A stretch of DNA of 64,000 nucleotides from Desulfuromonadaceae bacterium (GTDB lineage Bacteria; Desulfobacterota; Desulfuromonadia; Geobacterales; Pseudopelobacteraceae). The notes beneath the pieces are model-generated. The model was not told where the DNA came from, made no database searches, and saw nothing but the letters and a program-made list of their open reading frames with translations. The stretch covers positions 48,305 through 112,304 of the forward strand of contig JAQTXD010000003.1 in the NCBI GenBank assembly GCA_028688955.1. The letters are read 5' to 3'. The translations under genes were made by a program, and so were the position numbers. This document shows, one piece after another, positions 53,693 through 62,902 of the stretch (within the stretch, counting starts at the first letter, position 1; every line of letters starts with the position of its first letter).

Positions 53693-55939
53693 TTATTGAA
53701 CCTCATCAACCTTTTTCTTGCGGCGCGGTTTTGCCGCCGGTTTTGGTTTCGTTACTTCCGTTTCCTGCACCGGAACAACTATTTCCGCAGTTTTCTTTGC
53801 GGCTGCATGACGCGGTTTTTTCTGTACCGGCGGTGGTGCCGGGTCTTCCACGACTTCCATCACAGGTTCAGGAACTATTGGCACTTCAGTGGCAACCTCA
53901 GGGGATTTCTTGCGAGGCGTCCGGGCCCGTTTCGGCTTAACAGCGACTGCCGATTCTACCGGAGGTGGTACGGTTACCGGGATATCACTCTTCAATGCCT
54001 CAGGTTCCGTTGCTGTCTCTGCAGGAGTTCCATCTTCAGAGTGTTCCACTGATTTGTGAACCTTGCTGCGGCTGCGTCGGCGCTTCCGTTTTTTTGGCTT
54101 TAGCGATTGATCGACGACATTGCCTTCTGCTTCTACAGGGGTAGCTTCATCGGCTGCTTCAGGGGTTGTTTTAGCAGCGATCTCGTCTTCGTGCCCTGTT
54201 TCACTCTCCGTCACAGCTTCATTCTTGTCAAGCGGCTGTATGTCCTGGATTACGTCCGTGGCAGATTTTTTCTTCTTTTTACGTCGTTTCCGTTTTTTTA
54301 CAGCTTCGACCGGCGATGAGGTCTCTTCCTGCTGCTCTTCAGTCGAAACAACTTGCGGAGGTGGAGCCGCAACTACAAGCGGTTTGTGGGCTTCTTCGGC
54401 TTCGGCAGCGCTCTTGAGAACATCATCCAGATGTGGTTTTTCTCGTTTTACCGTTTCAAGTTCCATCTGATTAAGCAGGAAAGAGGTTTTGCCCTTGACC
54501 GTAACTTCGATTTCATAATCGTTTTCAATTTGGGTCAACTCACGTTTCTTTCGATTGAGCAGATAGTAAGCCACTTCCAGTGGTAAACCGCCGCGTACTT
54601 CAGCAACGATCCCCTTGGCCGCGGCAGCATGAACCTTTCGCAGAAACGATACCGCCATGGCTTCAACAGATTTTACTTTGCCGCGTCCTTCACAATGCGG
54701 GCATTCAAAATGTATGGCGTCGTTAAGTGTTTTGGCAATGCGCTGGCGCGACATCTCCATGATGCCGAATTGAGAAATCCGGCCAACATTAACCCTCGCT
54801 TTATCCATTTTCAGGGCGTTTTTAAGCGTTTTTTCCACGTCCGCGTTATGCTTGTTTTCCCGCATATCGATGAAGTCTATGACGATCAGTCCGCCGAGAT
54901 CGCGTAGCCGCAGTTGTCGAGCGACCTCCTCAGCAGCCTCCATGTTGGCCTTGAACGCGGTGTCTTCAATACCCCTCTCGCCACTGGATTTTCCTGAGTT
55001 GACATCAATCGATACCAGAGCTTCGGTCGGCTCGATAATAATCGACCCGCCTGATGGCAGCGGCACACGCTTTTCGTATATCTGGTCAATCTGCTCTTCA
55101 AGCTGAAATCGGGAAAAAATCGGCCGCTTTTCTTTATGCAGTTTAACACGCTTTTCGCAGGACGGCATGGTGTCCCTGAAGAACTCCTTGGCTTCACGAT
55201 AGGCATCTTTGCTGTCAACAAGAACCTCATCAATGTCATCCGAAAAATAGTCTCGTATCGTGCGTATGATCAGGCCGCTATCCCGATAGATCTCTCCCGC
55301 GCCACTAATTTCAGTTGCCTTCTTCTTAATTGATTCATACAAATCGACAAGATTTGAGAAGTCCTTCTGCAGCTCCTCCGGAGCACGGCCGACAGCTTCT
55401 GTACGGATGATATAACCGGTTCCCTCGGGGATATTCATCTCGGCCACAATTTCTTTCAACTTCTTGCGGGCCCCTTCCTGCTCCACTTTCCGCGAGATGC
55501 CTGTTGAGTCGCTACCGGGCATAATTACCATGTAACGCCCCGGCAGGGAGAGATAACTGGTCAGTGCAGAGCCTTTGTTGTCGCGTTCGTCCTTCTCTAT
55601 CTGTACGACCAGTTCCTGTCCACGGCGCAGCACTTCCTGGATGCGTGGGCGGCGCTTGCGCTGTTCTTCCGGGATGTCGTCCCGCCACTCCCAATAATCC
55701 GGGTGCAGTTCACCTATCTGGAGAAATCCAGGTTTTGCCCGGCCGATGTCAACAAATGCCGCCTGCAGGCCAGGTTCAACACGCAAAACAACGCCTTTGT
55801 AGATGTTTCCTTTTATCTGTTCTTTACCGCTGATTTCTATGTTCAGCTCCATGAGTCGACCATCGTGGACGATAGCCACACGGGTCTCTTCGGGATGCAT
55901 GACATTAATCAGCATTTTCTTGCTAATGGGTGTACTCAT
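53693..55939 (-). CDS. rng: Ribonuclease E/G family endoribonuclease
   Basis: Single-strand-specific endoribonuclease for rRNA processing and mRNA decay. A 748-residue protein with an S1 RNA-binding region (about 38-130). The DNase I-like catalytic domain has Asp312 in SIDVNSGKSSG and Asp355 in IVIDFIDM, the expected Mg ligands. The zinc-link Cys413 and Cys416 (CPHC) are the RNase E type signature. Residues about 530-748 are a Lys/Arg/Glu/Pro-rich disordered tail, as in RNase E scaffolds, but without known degradosome motifs that I can name. The ATG start at 55939 has only a weak RBS; internal ATG codons at 9 and 14 are possible. A near-perfect -10 TATAAT lies upstream. Confidence 0.93.
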   Translation of the reverse strand: MSTPISKKMLINVMHPEETRVAIVHDGRLMELNIEISGKEQIKGNIYKGVVLRVEPGLQAAFVDIGRAKPGFLQIGELHPDYWEWRDDIPEEQRKRRPRIQEVLRRGQELVVQIEKDERDNKGSALTSYLSLPGRYMVIMPGSDSTGISRKVEQEGARKKLKEIVAEMNIPEGTGYIIRTEAVGRAPEELQKDFSNLVDLYESIKKKATEISGAGEIYRDSGLIIRTIRDYFSDDIDEVLVDSKDAYREAKEFFRDTMPSCEKRVKLHKEKRPIFSRFQLEEQIDQIYEKRVPLPSGGSIIIEPTEALVSIDVNSGKSSGERGIEDTAFKANMEAAEEVARQLRLRDLGGLIVIDFIDMRENKHNADVEKTLKNALKMDKARVNVGRISQFGIMEMSRQRIAKTLNDAIHFECPHCEGRGKVKSVEAMAVSFLRKVHAAAAKGIVAEVRGGLPLEVAYYLLNRKKRELTQIENDYEIEVTVKGKTSFLLNQMELETVKREKPHLDDVLKSAAEAEEAHKPLVVAAPPPQVVSTEEQQEETSSPVEAVKKRKRRKKKKKSATDVIQDIQPLDKNEAVTESETGHEDEIAAKTTPEAADEATPVEAEGNVVDQSLKPKKRKRRRSRSKVHKSVEHSEDGTPAETATEPEALKSDIPVTVPPPVESAVAVKPKRARTPRKKSPEVATEVPIVPEPVMEVVEDPAPPPVQKKPRHAAAKKTAEIVVPVQETEVTKPKPAAKPRRKKKVDEVQ

Positions 55940-55993
55940 TTCGGATAATTGCCTTTCAGATGGTTGATACGGGTTTAGATGTGAAACTTGCAG

Positions 55994-56021
55994 ATTATAT
56001 CCCTTTTACCGTTGAAAGCAA
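55994..56021 (-). promoter_or_regulatory. Candidate promoter of the RNase E/G gene
   Basis: On minus TTGCTT (56021-56016) and a perfect TATAAT (55999-55994) are 16 bases apart. The site lies immediately after the hppA terminator, so the RNase gene is transcribed separately from hppA. It gives a leader of about 50 bases. Confidence 0.6.
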
Positions 56022-56023
56022 AG

Positions 56024-56057
56024 AAAAAGGCGGTACAGGGTAAATCCCCGTACCGCC
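56024..56057 (-). terminator. Rho-independent terminator of hppA
   Basis: GGCGGTAC (56057-56050 on minus) pairs with GTACCGCC (56036-56029), extended by GGG/CCC next to the loop, and is followed by a TTTTTC run on minus. It lies 25 bases beyond the hppA stop. Confidence 0.85.
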
Positions 56058-56081
56058 AGGAGAAGCGACAAATTTTTCGTG

Positions 56082-58151
56082 CTACATCATTTTAGCAAGA
56101 AGAGGCACAATCAGCAGAGAGACAATGTTGATGATTTTGATCATAGGATTGATTGCAGGGCCGGCAGTATCCTTGTAGGGGTCACCAACAGTATCGCCGG
56201 TAACGGCAGCTTTGTGTGCTTCGCCCCCTTTGCCGCCATGATGGCCGTCTTCGATATATTTTTTGGCGTTATCCCATGCGCCGCCACCGGTTGTCATGGA
56301 GATGGCAACGAAGATGCCGGTGACGATTGTGCCGACGATTACACCGCCCAGAGCCTTCGGTCCAAGGGTAAAGCCAACAATGACCGGGGCCAGGATTGGA
56401 ATCAGGCCGGGTATAACCATCTCTTTCAGAGCAGTCTTGGTAACGATGTCAACGCAAGCGGCGTAATCCGGTTTGCCGGTTCCTTCCATAATGCCTTTGA
56501 TCTCGCGGAATTGACGACGTACTTCAACAACTACGGCACCGCCTGCTTTGCCGACCGCTTCCATGCATTGTGCGGCAAAGTAATATGGGAGCATGCCGCC
56601 GATGAAGAGGCCGACTATGATATACGGATCAGAAAGGTCAAATTTGATGATCTCTTTGCCGGCAGTCTGCAGTGCGTGGTTCAGTTCATCAACATACGAA
56701 GTGAAGAGAATTACAGCGGCAAGACCGGCAGAACCGATTGCGTAACCTTTGGTAACGGCTTTGGTTGTATTTCCTACTGCATCCAGTGGGTCGGTTACCG
56801 CGCGGACTGATTCGTCAAGTTCAGCCATTTCAGCAATGCCGCCGGCATTATCGGTGATCGGACCATAGGCGTCCATGGCAACAACGATGCCTGTCAGGGA
56901 GAGCATTGATACCGCTGCAATCGCGATCCCGTACACACCGGCGCACTGAAATGCGACAATGATACCGGCAGCAATAACGATGACCGGAGCGGCAGTTGAC
57001 TTCATCGAAACGCCGAGGCCGGCGATGACATTGGTACCGTGACCGGTTGTAGATGCCTGTGCAATATGCCTAACCGGACCATATTCGGTTGCCGTATAGT
57101 ATTCAGTAATCCAGAAGATGGCGCCGGTAACGACCAGGCCGACAATAGCGGAAATGAAAATATTCGTAGCGCTGAAAGTCACGCCTGCGGAGTTGGTAAG
57201 ACCTGCCGGGAACATCTGCACGGTGACGAAATAGAAAGCGATACAGGCGAGTACTGCGGATGCGATCAGGCCTTTGTACAGAGCAGACATGATCTTCTGG
57301 CTTGATCCCAGTTTGACGAAGTAGGTACCGATGATGGAGGTGATGATGGAGATGCCGCCCAGGATCAGCGGGTAGCTGACGGAACTGGCATTGCCGGTAA
57401 AGGTAATGGCACCCAGCAGCATGGCGGCAATCAGCGTTACTGCATATGTTTCAAATAGGTCAGCGGCCATACCGGCGCAGTCACCGACATTATCGCCAAC
57501 GTTGTCGGCAATAACAGCGGGGTTGCGCGGATCATCTTCAGGAATACCTGCTTCTACCTTGCCGACAAGGTCTGCACCAACGTCAGCGCCCTTGGTGAAA
57601 ATACCACCGCCGAGACGGGCAAAAATGGATATAAGCGAACCACCGAAGCCAAGGCCGACCAGTTGGGTCACTACGTCCTTGACCGGTGCTTCCGGCATAA
57701 GTTTTAACAGGATTATGTAGTAACCGGCGACTCCGAGAAGCCCAAGTCCAACAACCAGCATGCCGGTAATTGCGCCCCCCTTGAATGCAACATTGAGAGC
57801 CTTGGTGATGCCGCTTTTTGCCGCTTCAGTCGTACGAACATTGGCGCGTACCGAAACAAACATCCCGATAAATCCGGTCAGTCCTGAAAAAAGTGCCCCG
57901 ACTGCAAAACCGACAGCAGTTTTAGGTCCAAGTGTCGTGAAAAGCGCGATAAACATAACCACACCAACTGCTGCAATGATTGTGTACTGGCGTTTCATGT
58001 ATGCGCCGGCACCCTCCTGAATCGCAGCTGCGATCTGTTTCATCCGGTCATTGCCCTGCGGCAATCCCAGAATCCAGCTCGCTGTAATCAGTCCGTAGGC
58101 AACGGCTGCAGCGGCACAGACCAGGGCAAAAACAACGGCATACTGTTCCAT
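56082..58151 (-). CDS. hppA: Membrane-bound H+-translocating pyrophosphatase, K+-independent type
   Basis: Couples pyrophosphate hydrolysis to proton pumping across the inner membrane. A 689-residue protein with some 16 hydrophobic segments. The catalytic motif [11 protein letters not shown] (190-200) and the segments [25 protein letters not shown] (about 210-234) carry the pyrophosphate-site acidic residues. The region [10 protein letters not shown] (460-469) has Lys464, where K+-dependent enzymes have Ala, so this is the K+-independent type. The start at ATG 58149-58151 has AGGAGG upstream; a TTG seven codons earlier is rejected. It is monocistronic, between a candidate promoter and its terminator. 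Confidence 0.95.
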   Translation of the reverse strand: MEQYAVVFALVCAAAAVAYGLITASWILGLPQGNDRMKQIAAAIQEGAGAYMKRQYTIIAAVGVVMFIALFTTLGPKTAVGFAVGALFSGLTGFIGMFVSVRANVRTTEAAKSGITKALNVAFKGGAITGMLVVGLGLLGVAGYYIILLKLMPEAPVKDVVTQLVGLGFGGSLISIFARLGGGIFTKGADVGADLVGKVEAGIPEDDPRNPAVIADNVGDNVGDCAGMAADLFETYAVTLIAAMLLGAITFTGNASSVSYPLILGGISIITSIIGTYFVKLGSSQKIMSALYKGLIASAVLACIAFYFVTVQMFPAGLTNSAGVTFSATNIFISAIVGLVVTGAIFWITEYYTATEYGPVRHIAQASTTGHGTNVIAGLGVSMKSTAAPVIVIAAGIIVAFQCAGVYGIAIAAVSMLSLTGIVVAMDAYGPITDNAGGIAEMAELDESVRAVTDPLDAVGNTTKAVTKGYAIGSAGLAAVILFTSYVDELNHALQTAGKEIIKFDLSDPYIIVGLFIGGMLPYYFAAQCMEAVGKAGGAVVVEVRRQFREIKGIMEGTGKPDYAACVDIVTKTALKEMVIPGLIPILAPVIVGFTLGPKALGGVIVGTIVTGIFVAISMTTGGGAWDNAKKYIEDGHHGGKGGEAHKAAVTGDTVGDPYKDTAGPAINPMIKIINIVSLLIVPLLAKMM

Positions 58152-58222
58152 TTTTACTTCCTCCTGTTTCAAATATGAATGGCCGATAATGGCATTCTGG
58201 TGGTATGGCCCAAAAACGATAG

Positions 58223-58252
58223 ATAGTTAATGGAATATCCGGCTATTGTCAA
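58223..58252 (-). promoter_or_regulatory. Candidate hppA promoter
   Basis: On minus the perfect -35 TTGACA (58252-58247) is followed after 18 bases by AACTAT (58228-58223), or after 17 by TAACTA. The leader would be about 70 bases long. It is divergent from the cpoB promoter. Confidence 0.5.
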
Positions 58253-58312
58253 GAACAAATCCCTCCATGCGACTCCCCTTTGTGTCGTTATTGCCTTTCC
58301 ATGTGCGGATGC

Positions 58313-58347
58313 TGACACTTGTCAACGGGATTGACACGTGCTATATC
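58313..58347 (+). promoter_or_regulatory. Candidate cpoB promoter with an overlapping inverted repeat
   Basis: TTGTCA (58319-58324) and TATATC (58342-58347) are exactly 17 bases apart, a 5/6 and a 5/6 match. The inverted repeat TGACA-CT-TGTCA (58313-58324) overlaps the -35 element and could be an operator site. Confidence 0.55.
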
Positions 58348-58378
58348 TGCGGCGAATATATCTGGAGGAGGAGTGTCT

Positions 58379-59212
58379 ATGAAGTACATACGTGTAATAA
58401 TCTTGCTGGTGGTGTCATCACTGGCAGGATGCGCATCACAAAGTGCGCTTGATAATGTAAGAAGCGATATTGACTCGGTAAAGACCCGCCTTTTTTCAAT
58501 TGACAGAGACCTCGCAACTGTTCGCGAAGAATCGAAGGTTAGCGTCGGTGCAATTGAAAAAGGATTCAAGTCTGATGTCGCATCCGTCCGGAAAATGTCT
58601 GCTGATATTCAGGCCACGATTGACAGCACGAAAAGTGATATGCAGGCGCTTAACGGCAAGCTGGACGATACAAATCTGGCGGTTAAAAAACCTGCCGAGG
58701 AGTTGGCACGTTATCGGGAAGATGCGGACAAACGCATAATGGCACTGGAGGATCGGATCCTCAAACAGCAGGCGCAACTGGATTCATTTTCTAAAAAAAT
58801 GGCAGATCTTGTAAAAGCGAAAAAGGACGAGACGGCCGCAAACCCGGATTTCCTCTACTTAAAGGGGCTTGACTCACTTAAGGCGGGAGACATCGCGACG
58901 GCACGGGAGCAGTTCACAAAATTTCTCGAACAGAACCCTAAACACGAACTTGCCGCCAACGCCCACTACTGGATTGGTGAAACCTATTACAGTGAGAAAA
59001 ATTACGAATCGGCGATTCTCTCCTACCAGGACGTTATCAAGAACTACCCAGGTAAGGAAAAGGTTGTCGCAGCCATGCTGAAGCAGGCTATGTCCTTTAG
59101 TGCAATCAAAGATACAAAAAGTACCAAGTTTGTTCTTAAAAAACTGATTGAGGGTTTTCCGAAGAGTGAGGAAGCCAAGAAAGCAAAAGAAATGCTCAAA
59201 GCAATCAAGTGA
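58379..59212 (+). CDS. cpoB: Cell division coordinator CpoB / YbgF-like lipoprotein
   Basis: A 277-residue YbgF-family protein; CpoB in E. coli works in the periplasm with Tol-Pal and PBP1B to coordinate septal peptidoglycan synthesis and outer membrane constriction. Here the signal peptide ends with the lipobox LAGC (Cys18), so it is a predicted lipoprotein, unlike the soluble E. coli form. Residues about 20-145 are a heptad-rich coiled coil, and 155-277 are the TPR-like YbgF domain with YLKGLDSLKAGDIATAREQF and YWIGETYYSEKNYESAILSYQ. The ATG at 58379 is preceded by GGAGGAG. It is monocistronic, not beside tol-pal. Terminated by a strong bidirectional hairpin. Confidence 0.88.
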   Translation: MKYIRVIILLVVSSLAGCASQSALDNVRSDIDSVKTRLFSIDRDLATVREESKVSVGAIEKGFKSDVASVRKMSADIQATIDSTKSDMQALNGKLDDTNLAVKKPAEELARYREDADKRIMALEDRILKQQAQLDSFSKKMADLVKAKKDETAANPDFLYLKGLDSLKAGDIATAREQFTKFLEQNPKHELAANAHYWIGETYYSEKNYESAILSYQDVIKNYPGKEKVVAAMLKQAMSFSAIKDTKSTKFVLKKLIEGFPKSEEAKKAKEMLKAIK

Positions 59213-59231
59213 AGCGAGTGCAGAATGCATG

Positions 59232-59268
59232 AAAAAGGGCGGCACCGAATTCCGGGCCGCCCTTTTTT
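59232..59268. terminator. Bidirectional terminator between cpoB and hisB
   Basis: GGGCGGC (59237-59243) and GCCGCCC (59256-59262) form a strong stem with a 12-base loop. It is flanked by five A residues on the left and six T residues on the right, so it can terminate cpoB (plus) and hisB (minus). Confidence 0.9.
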
Positions 59269-59285
59269 GCGAATGATGGCGGTGT

Positions 59286-59873
59286 TTACAAAACGCCTTT
59301 TGTGGACATGACCCCTTCCACCCGGGGGTCAATCTGGCTCGCGGCATCCATCGCCCGGGCAAATGCCTTGAAGCATGCTTCAATGATATGGTGAACATTG
59401 TCGCCATACATGACATTAATATGCAGATTCAATCCGCAATGGTTGACAAAGGCTTGAAAAAACTCTTTTGCCAGCTCTACGTCAAAATCGCCTATTTTCA
59501 CCTTCGGCAGGGTAACGTGGTACACAAAATATGGCCTGCCGGAGATATCCGCGGCCACGCTGGCCAACGTCTCGTCCATCGGCACCGTTGACTGGCCATA
59601 GCGTCTGATGCTCTTTTTGTCTCCCAATGCCTGTTTGAAGGCCTCGCCCAGCACGATACCGATATCTTCGACCGTGTGGTGGAAGTCAATGTCTATGTCG
59701 CCACATGCTTCAACGTTCAGATCAAAAAGGCCATGGCGGGCAAACAGATTGAGCATATGGTCAAGAAATGGTACTGACGTACAGATGGTTGCCGCTCCGG
59801 ATCCGTCAATTGTGAGCGACAGTTTTATTCTGGTCTCTTTTGTAATCCGTTCAATGGTAGCACTGCGTGTCAT
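59286..59873 (-). CDS. hisB: Imidazoleglycerol-phosphate dehydratase
   Basis: Sixth step of histidine synthesis, dehydrating imidazole glycerol phosphate. A 195-residue monofunctional IGPD with metal-binding His clusters: [17 protein letters not shown] (about 33-49), [21 protein letters not shown] (about 58-78), HYVT-like strand [11 protein letters not shown] and [23 protein letters not shown] (about 152-174). No N-terminal HisB phosphatase domain. Last gene of the murA-hisG-hisD-hisC-hisB run; hisH, hisA and hisF do not follow, as a terminator closes the run. Secure. Confidence 0.97.
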   Translation of the reverse strand: MTRSATIERITKETRIKLSLTIDGSGAATICTSVPFLDHMLNLFARHGLFDLNVEACGDIDIDFHHTVEDIGIVLGEAFKQALGDKKSIRRYGQSTVPMDETLASVAADISGRPYFVYHVTLPKVKIGDFDVELAKEFFQAFVNHCGLNLHINVMYGDNVHHIIEACFKAFARAMDAASQIDPRVEGVMSTKGVL

Positions 59874-59895
59874 ACTCTTTTCCCCCGGTGTCCGT

Positions 59896-60948
59896 TTATC
59901 CTATTTCTGCTAGAGCTGCCAGTGTCATTTCCATCTCTTCTCTGGTACCGATTGAAATCCGCAGGCCGTGTACGAGGAGAGGGTCTGAAAAGTGGCGGAC
60001 AAGAATCTTCCGTCCATATAATTCTTCGTAAACCCGTTTACCGTTGCGATCCGGAGGAGTCGCAAAAACATAATTACCTTGGGACGGGATAACGTCATAC
60101 CCGATACTGCGCAGCTGTCCAGAAAACCATTCGCGGGTTTCACAGATGGCGCGGCACATGGCCTTCAGATAGGGCTGGTCTTTTAGCGCTGCCACACACG
60201 CAGCCTGGGCGAGTCGATCAAGGTTGTAATGGTCACGGATTTTGTCGAGAGCGGCTATTATTTCCGGGCGCGCAATTGCAAGACCCAGTCGCATGCCTGC
60301 CAGTGCATAGCTCTTTGAAAGAGAACGGGTAATAACGACATTGTCGCATTTGCGGACGAGTTCCAGAGCGTTGCCTTCGGCAAAATCTGCATAGGTCTCA
60401 TCAAGGACTAATACCCCCTCACATCGTCGAGCCAGTTCCTCAATATAATCAATGGAAAATGCCGGTCCAAGGGGTGCGTTGGGGGTCGTAAGAAAAAACA
60501 GCTTGCCTGGATATCGTTCAGGAAAACCGGCAATACAAAAATCATCCGTCAGGCCGTATGTTTTTACCCGTGCACCTTGAATTGCCGCAAGTGTTGCATA
60601 GTAGGAATATGAAGGGTGAACGTACCCGATTTCCTCTCCCTCTGAAACAACGGCCCGGATAAGGTTATTGAGTACTTCATCTGAACCATTTGCCATGATA
60701 ATCCATGACGGGTCGAATCCGAAGATATCTCCCGCCACATCGCGTAATTGCTGGCTGGATGCGGACGGATACGTGTGCAGCCTTTTACCGTCTGTACCCA
60801 GTTCAGCCACGACAGCTTCCACCACTTTTGGAGAGGGCGGATATGAGTTCTCATTTGTGTTGAGTTTTATCCACGAGGTGATATCCGGCGGTTGAAACCC
60901 GGGAACATAAGCCTCCATGGCATCTATGGAAGGGCGAAGATACGTCAC
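59896..60948 (-). CDS. hisC: Histidinol-phosphate aminotransferase
   Basis: PLP-dependent transamination of imidazole acetol phosphate to histidinol phosphate. A 350-residue fold-type I aminotransferase with [14 protein letters not shown] (about 28-41), [19 protein letters not shown] (about 85-103), LDETYADF (about 197-204) and the PLP lysine in [16 protein letters not shown] (about 223-238). The start is GTG at 60946-60948, one base after the hisD stop with AGGAG upstream. Second-to-last gene of the his run. Secure. Confidence 0.96.
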   Translation of the reverse strand: MTYLRPSIDAMEAYVPGFQPPDITSWIKLNTNENSYPPSPKVVEAVVAELGTDGKRLHTYPSASSQQLRDVAGDIFGFDPSWIIMANGSDEVLNNLIRAVVSEGEEIGYVHPSYSYYATLAAIQGARVKTYGLTDDFCIAGFPERYPGKLFFLTTPNAPLGPAFSIDYIEELARRCEGVLVLDETYADFAEGNALELVRKCDNVVITRSLSKSYALAGMRLGLAIARPEIIAALDKIRDHYNLDRLAQAACVAALKDQPYLKAMCRAICETREWFSGQLRSIGYDVIPSQGNYVFATPPDRNGKRVYEELYGRKILVRHFSDPLLVHGLRISIGTREEMEMTLAALAEIG

Positions 60949-60949
60949 G

Positions 60950-62242
60950 CTATTTCTCCTGGCGAATTGTTACGGACCGTCCGTGCGCTTCCAGTCCTTC
61001 CAACTCTGCAATTTTGGCAATATCGGCCCCGAGGCGACCAAGTCCACCCTTTGAAAAATAGATAATCGAAGATTTCTTGACGAAATCATCCACCGAAAGA
61101 GGGGAAAAAAAACGGGAAGTGCCGCCGGTCGGCAGGGTATGGTTCGGGCCTGCCAGATAATCTCCCGCTGCTTCAGGGGTCCAGTGCCCCATAAAGATTG
61201 CGCCGGCATTGGTTATCTGCGACATGATCGCGAATGGATCCGTAACCGCAAGCTCAAGATGTTCCGGTGCGATCCGGTTTGAAAAGGCGATGACTTCGTC
61301 CATTGTATCAGCCACAATGATTGCCCCGTACCTCTCCCAGGAAGCACGGGCTATTGCCTCACGGGAAAGTTTTGTCAGCTGCAGTTCAACTTCGAGAGCG
61401 ACTTTTTCGGCAAACGGGCGGTCAGTGGTTATCAGTATTGATGAGGCAAGTTCGTCATGTTCCGCCTGGGAGAGAAGGTCGGCGGCAATGTGGGCCGGGT
61501 TGCCGCTACCATCATTAATAACGAGAATCTCGCTAGGCCCGGCGATCATATCGATACCAACCTGCCCGAACACCAGTTTTTTTGCGGTGGCAACATAAAT
61601 ATTGCCCGGACCGGTAATCTTGTCGACTCGCGGGATCGTTGCCGTGCCGTACGCCAGGGCAGCTACCGCCTGGGCCCCGCCGATCCTGAATATTCGGTCA
61701 ACGCCTGAAAGTTTGGCTGCAACAAGGACATGGGAGCTAATCTCTCCACCAGGGGAGGGCGCAACCATGATAATTTCTCCAACCCCTGCCACGCGGGCCG
61801 GAACAGCATTCATAATGACACTGCTTGGGTAGCTGGCCTTACCGCCCGGAACATAAATACCGACCCGCGACAGCGGCGTAATTTTTTGCCCCAGCATAAT
61901 GTCCGGTTCTTCTGTTGATAACCAGGTCTGCTGCTTCTGCTTTTCGTGGAAACGGGTAACCCGCTTGACAGCCAATGAAAGCACCGCCACATCTTCTGCA
62001 GTAACGGCAGCAAAGGCCGCTTCAATTTCAGCAGGGGTTACTTCCAAGTCAGCAACCGAAGCTGCTTCCAGTCGGTCAAAACGGCAGGTCAAGTCCAGTA
62101 CAGCGGCATCACCGCGATTACGGACATCAGAAATTATGTCAAGAACCGTTTGCTCAACTTCCCTGCCGCTCTCTTCTCCGCGGGAAAGAATTGAGTCAAA
62201 TTGCCGGGTGAAACTGACATCATTAATATTAAGAAAAAGCAT
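60950..62242 (-). CDS. hisD: Histidinol dehydrogenase
   Basis: Catalyses the last two steps, histidinol to histidine, with NAD+ and zinc. A 430-residue protein with the motif [35 protein letters not shown] (about 114-148). [35 protein letters not shown] (about 197-231), [18 protein letters not shown] and [18 protein letters not shown] (about 372-389) follow, containing zinc and catalytic His residues. It sits between hisG and hisC; the start ATG lies 12 bases after the hisG stop. Secure. Confidence 0.97.
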   Translation of the reverse strand: MLFLNINDVSFTRQFDSILSRGEESGREVEQTVLDIISDVRNRGDAAVLDLTCRFDRLEAASVADLEVTPAEIEAAFAAVTAEDVAVLSLAVKRVTRFHEKQKQQTWLSTEEPDIMLGQKITPLSRVGIYVPGGKASYPSSVIMNAVPARVAGVGEIIMVAPSPGGEISSHVLVAAKLSGVDRIFRIGGAQAVAALAYGTATIPRVDKITGPGNIYVATAKKLVFGQVGIDMIAGPSEILVINDGSGNPAHIAADLLSQAEHDELASSILITTDRPFAEKVALEVELQLTKLSREAIARASWERYGAIIVADTMDEVIAFSNRIAPEHLELAVTDPFAIMSQITNAGAIFMGHWTPEAAGDYLAGPNHTLPTGGTSRFFSPLSVDDFVKKSSIIYFSKGGLGRLGADIAKIAELEGLEAHGRSVTIRQEK

Positions 62243-62254
62243 GGTATACCTTGC

Positions 62255-62902
62255 TCAGTGCGACTGGAGCACCCGCTCCAATCCCTGGATGATGTGAGAA
62301 ATCCGCTTGTTTTTCGTTTTCAGGCTGGCCCGGTTTACTATCAGGCGAGTGGTAATTTCGGCTATTGTTTCAACCTCAACCAGACCGTTTTGCCGCATTG
62401 TTTCACCGGTCGACACAAGATCAACGATCCGGTCGGAAAGCCCGACCAGCGGGGCCAATTCAATCGACCCGTAGAGCTTGATAATTTCGACCTGCACACC
62501 TTTACCGGCAAAATATTTTTCTGTTACATGCGGGTATTTGGTGGCAATCCGGATATGCGACCACCCGGAAGGATCTTCTCGTTTAGCCAGATTGGCCGGT
62601 TCAGCGACCATCATGCGGCAGTAGCCAAATTTGAGGTCAAGCGGCTCATAGACATCTTTACACTGTTCCATCAGTGTATCCTTACCAACAATACCTAGGT
62701 CTGCGCTTCCGTATTCCACGTAGGTCGGGACATCCGTTGCACGGACAATCATATAGCGTATCCGCTGCTCCTGATTCTCAAAAATCAACCTGCGTGAATC
62801 AGAGAGGAGTTCACGACAGTCTATGCCGATCGTGCTGAATAATTCAACCGACTCTTCCAGAATCCGTCCCTTGGGAATTGCTATGGTAATCCAGTCACTC
62901 AT
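62255..62902 (-). CDS. hisG: ATP phosphoribosyltransferase, short form (HisGS)
   Basis: First step of histidine synthesis, joining ATP and PRPP. A 215-residue short-form HisG without the C-terminal regulatory domain. Motifs: [24 protein letters not shown] (about 5-28), [17 protein letters not shown] (about 65-81) and [13 protein letters not shown] (PRPP-site region, about 160-172). The short form works with the HisZ regulatory subunit in known organisms, and no hisZ is in the window. Its start overlaps the murA stop by 4 nt (ATGA), so translation is coupled. Secure. Confidence 0.96.
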   Translation of the reverse strand: MSDWITIAIPKGRILEESVELFSTIGIDCRELLSDSRRLIFENQEQRIRYMIVRATDVPTYVEYGSADLGIVGKDTLMEQCKDVYEPLDLKFGYCRMMVAEPANLAKREDPSGWSHIRIATKYPHVTEKYFAGKGVQVEIIKLYGSIELAPLVGLSDRIVDLVSTGETMRQNGLVEVETIAEITTRLIVNRASLKTKNKRISHIIQGLERVLQSH

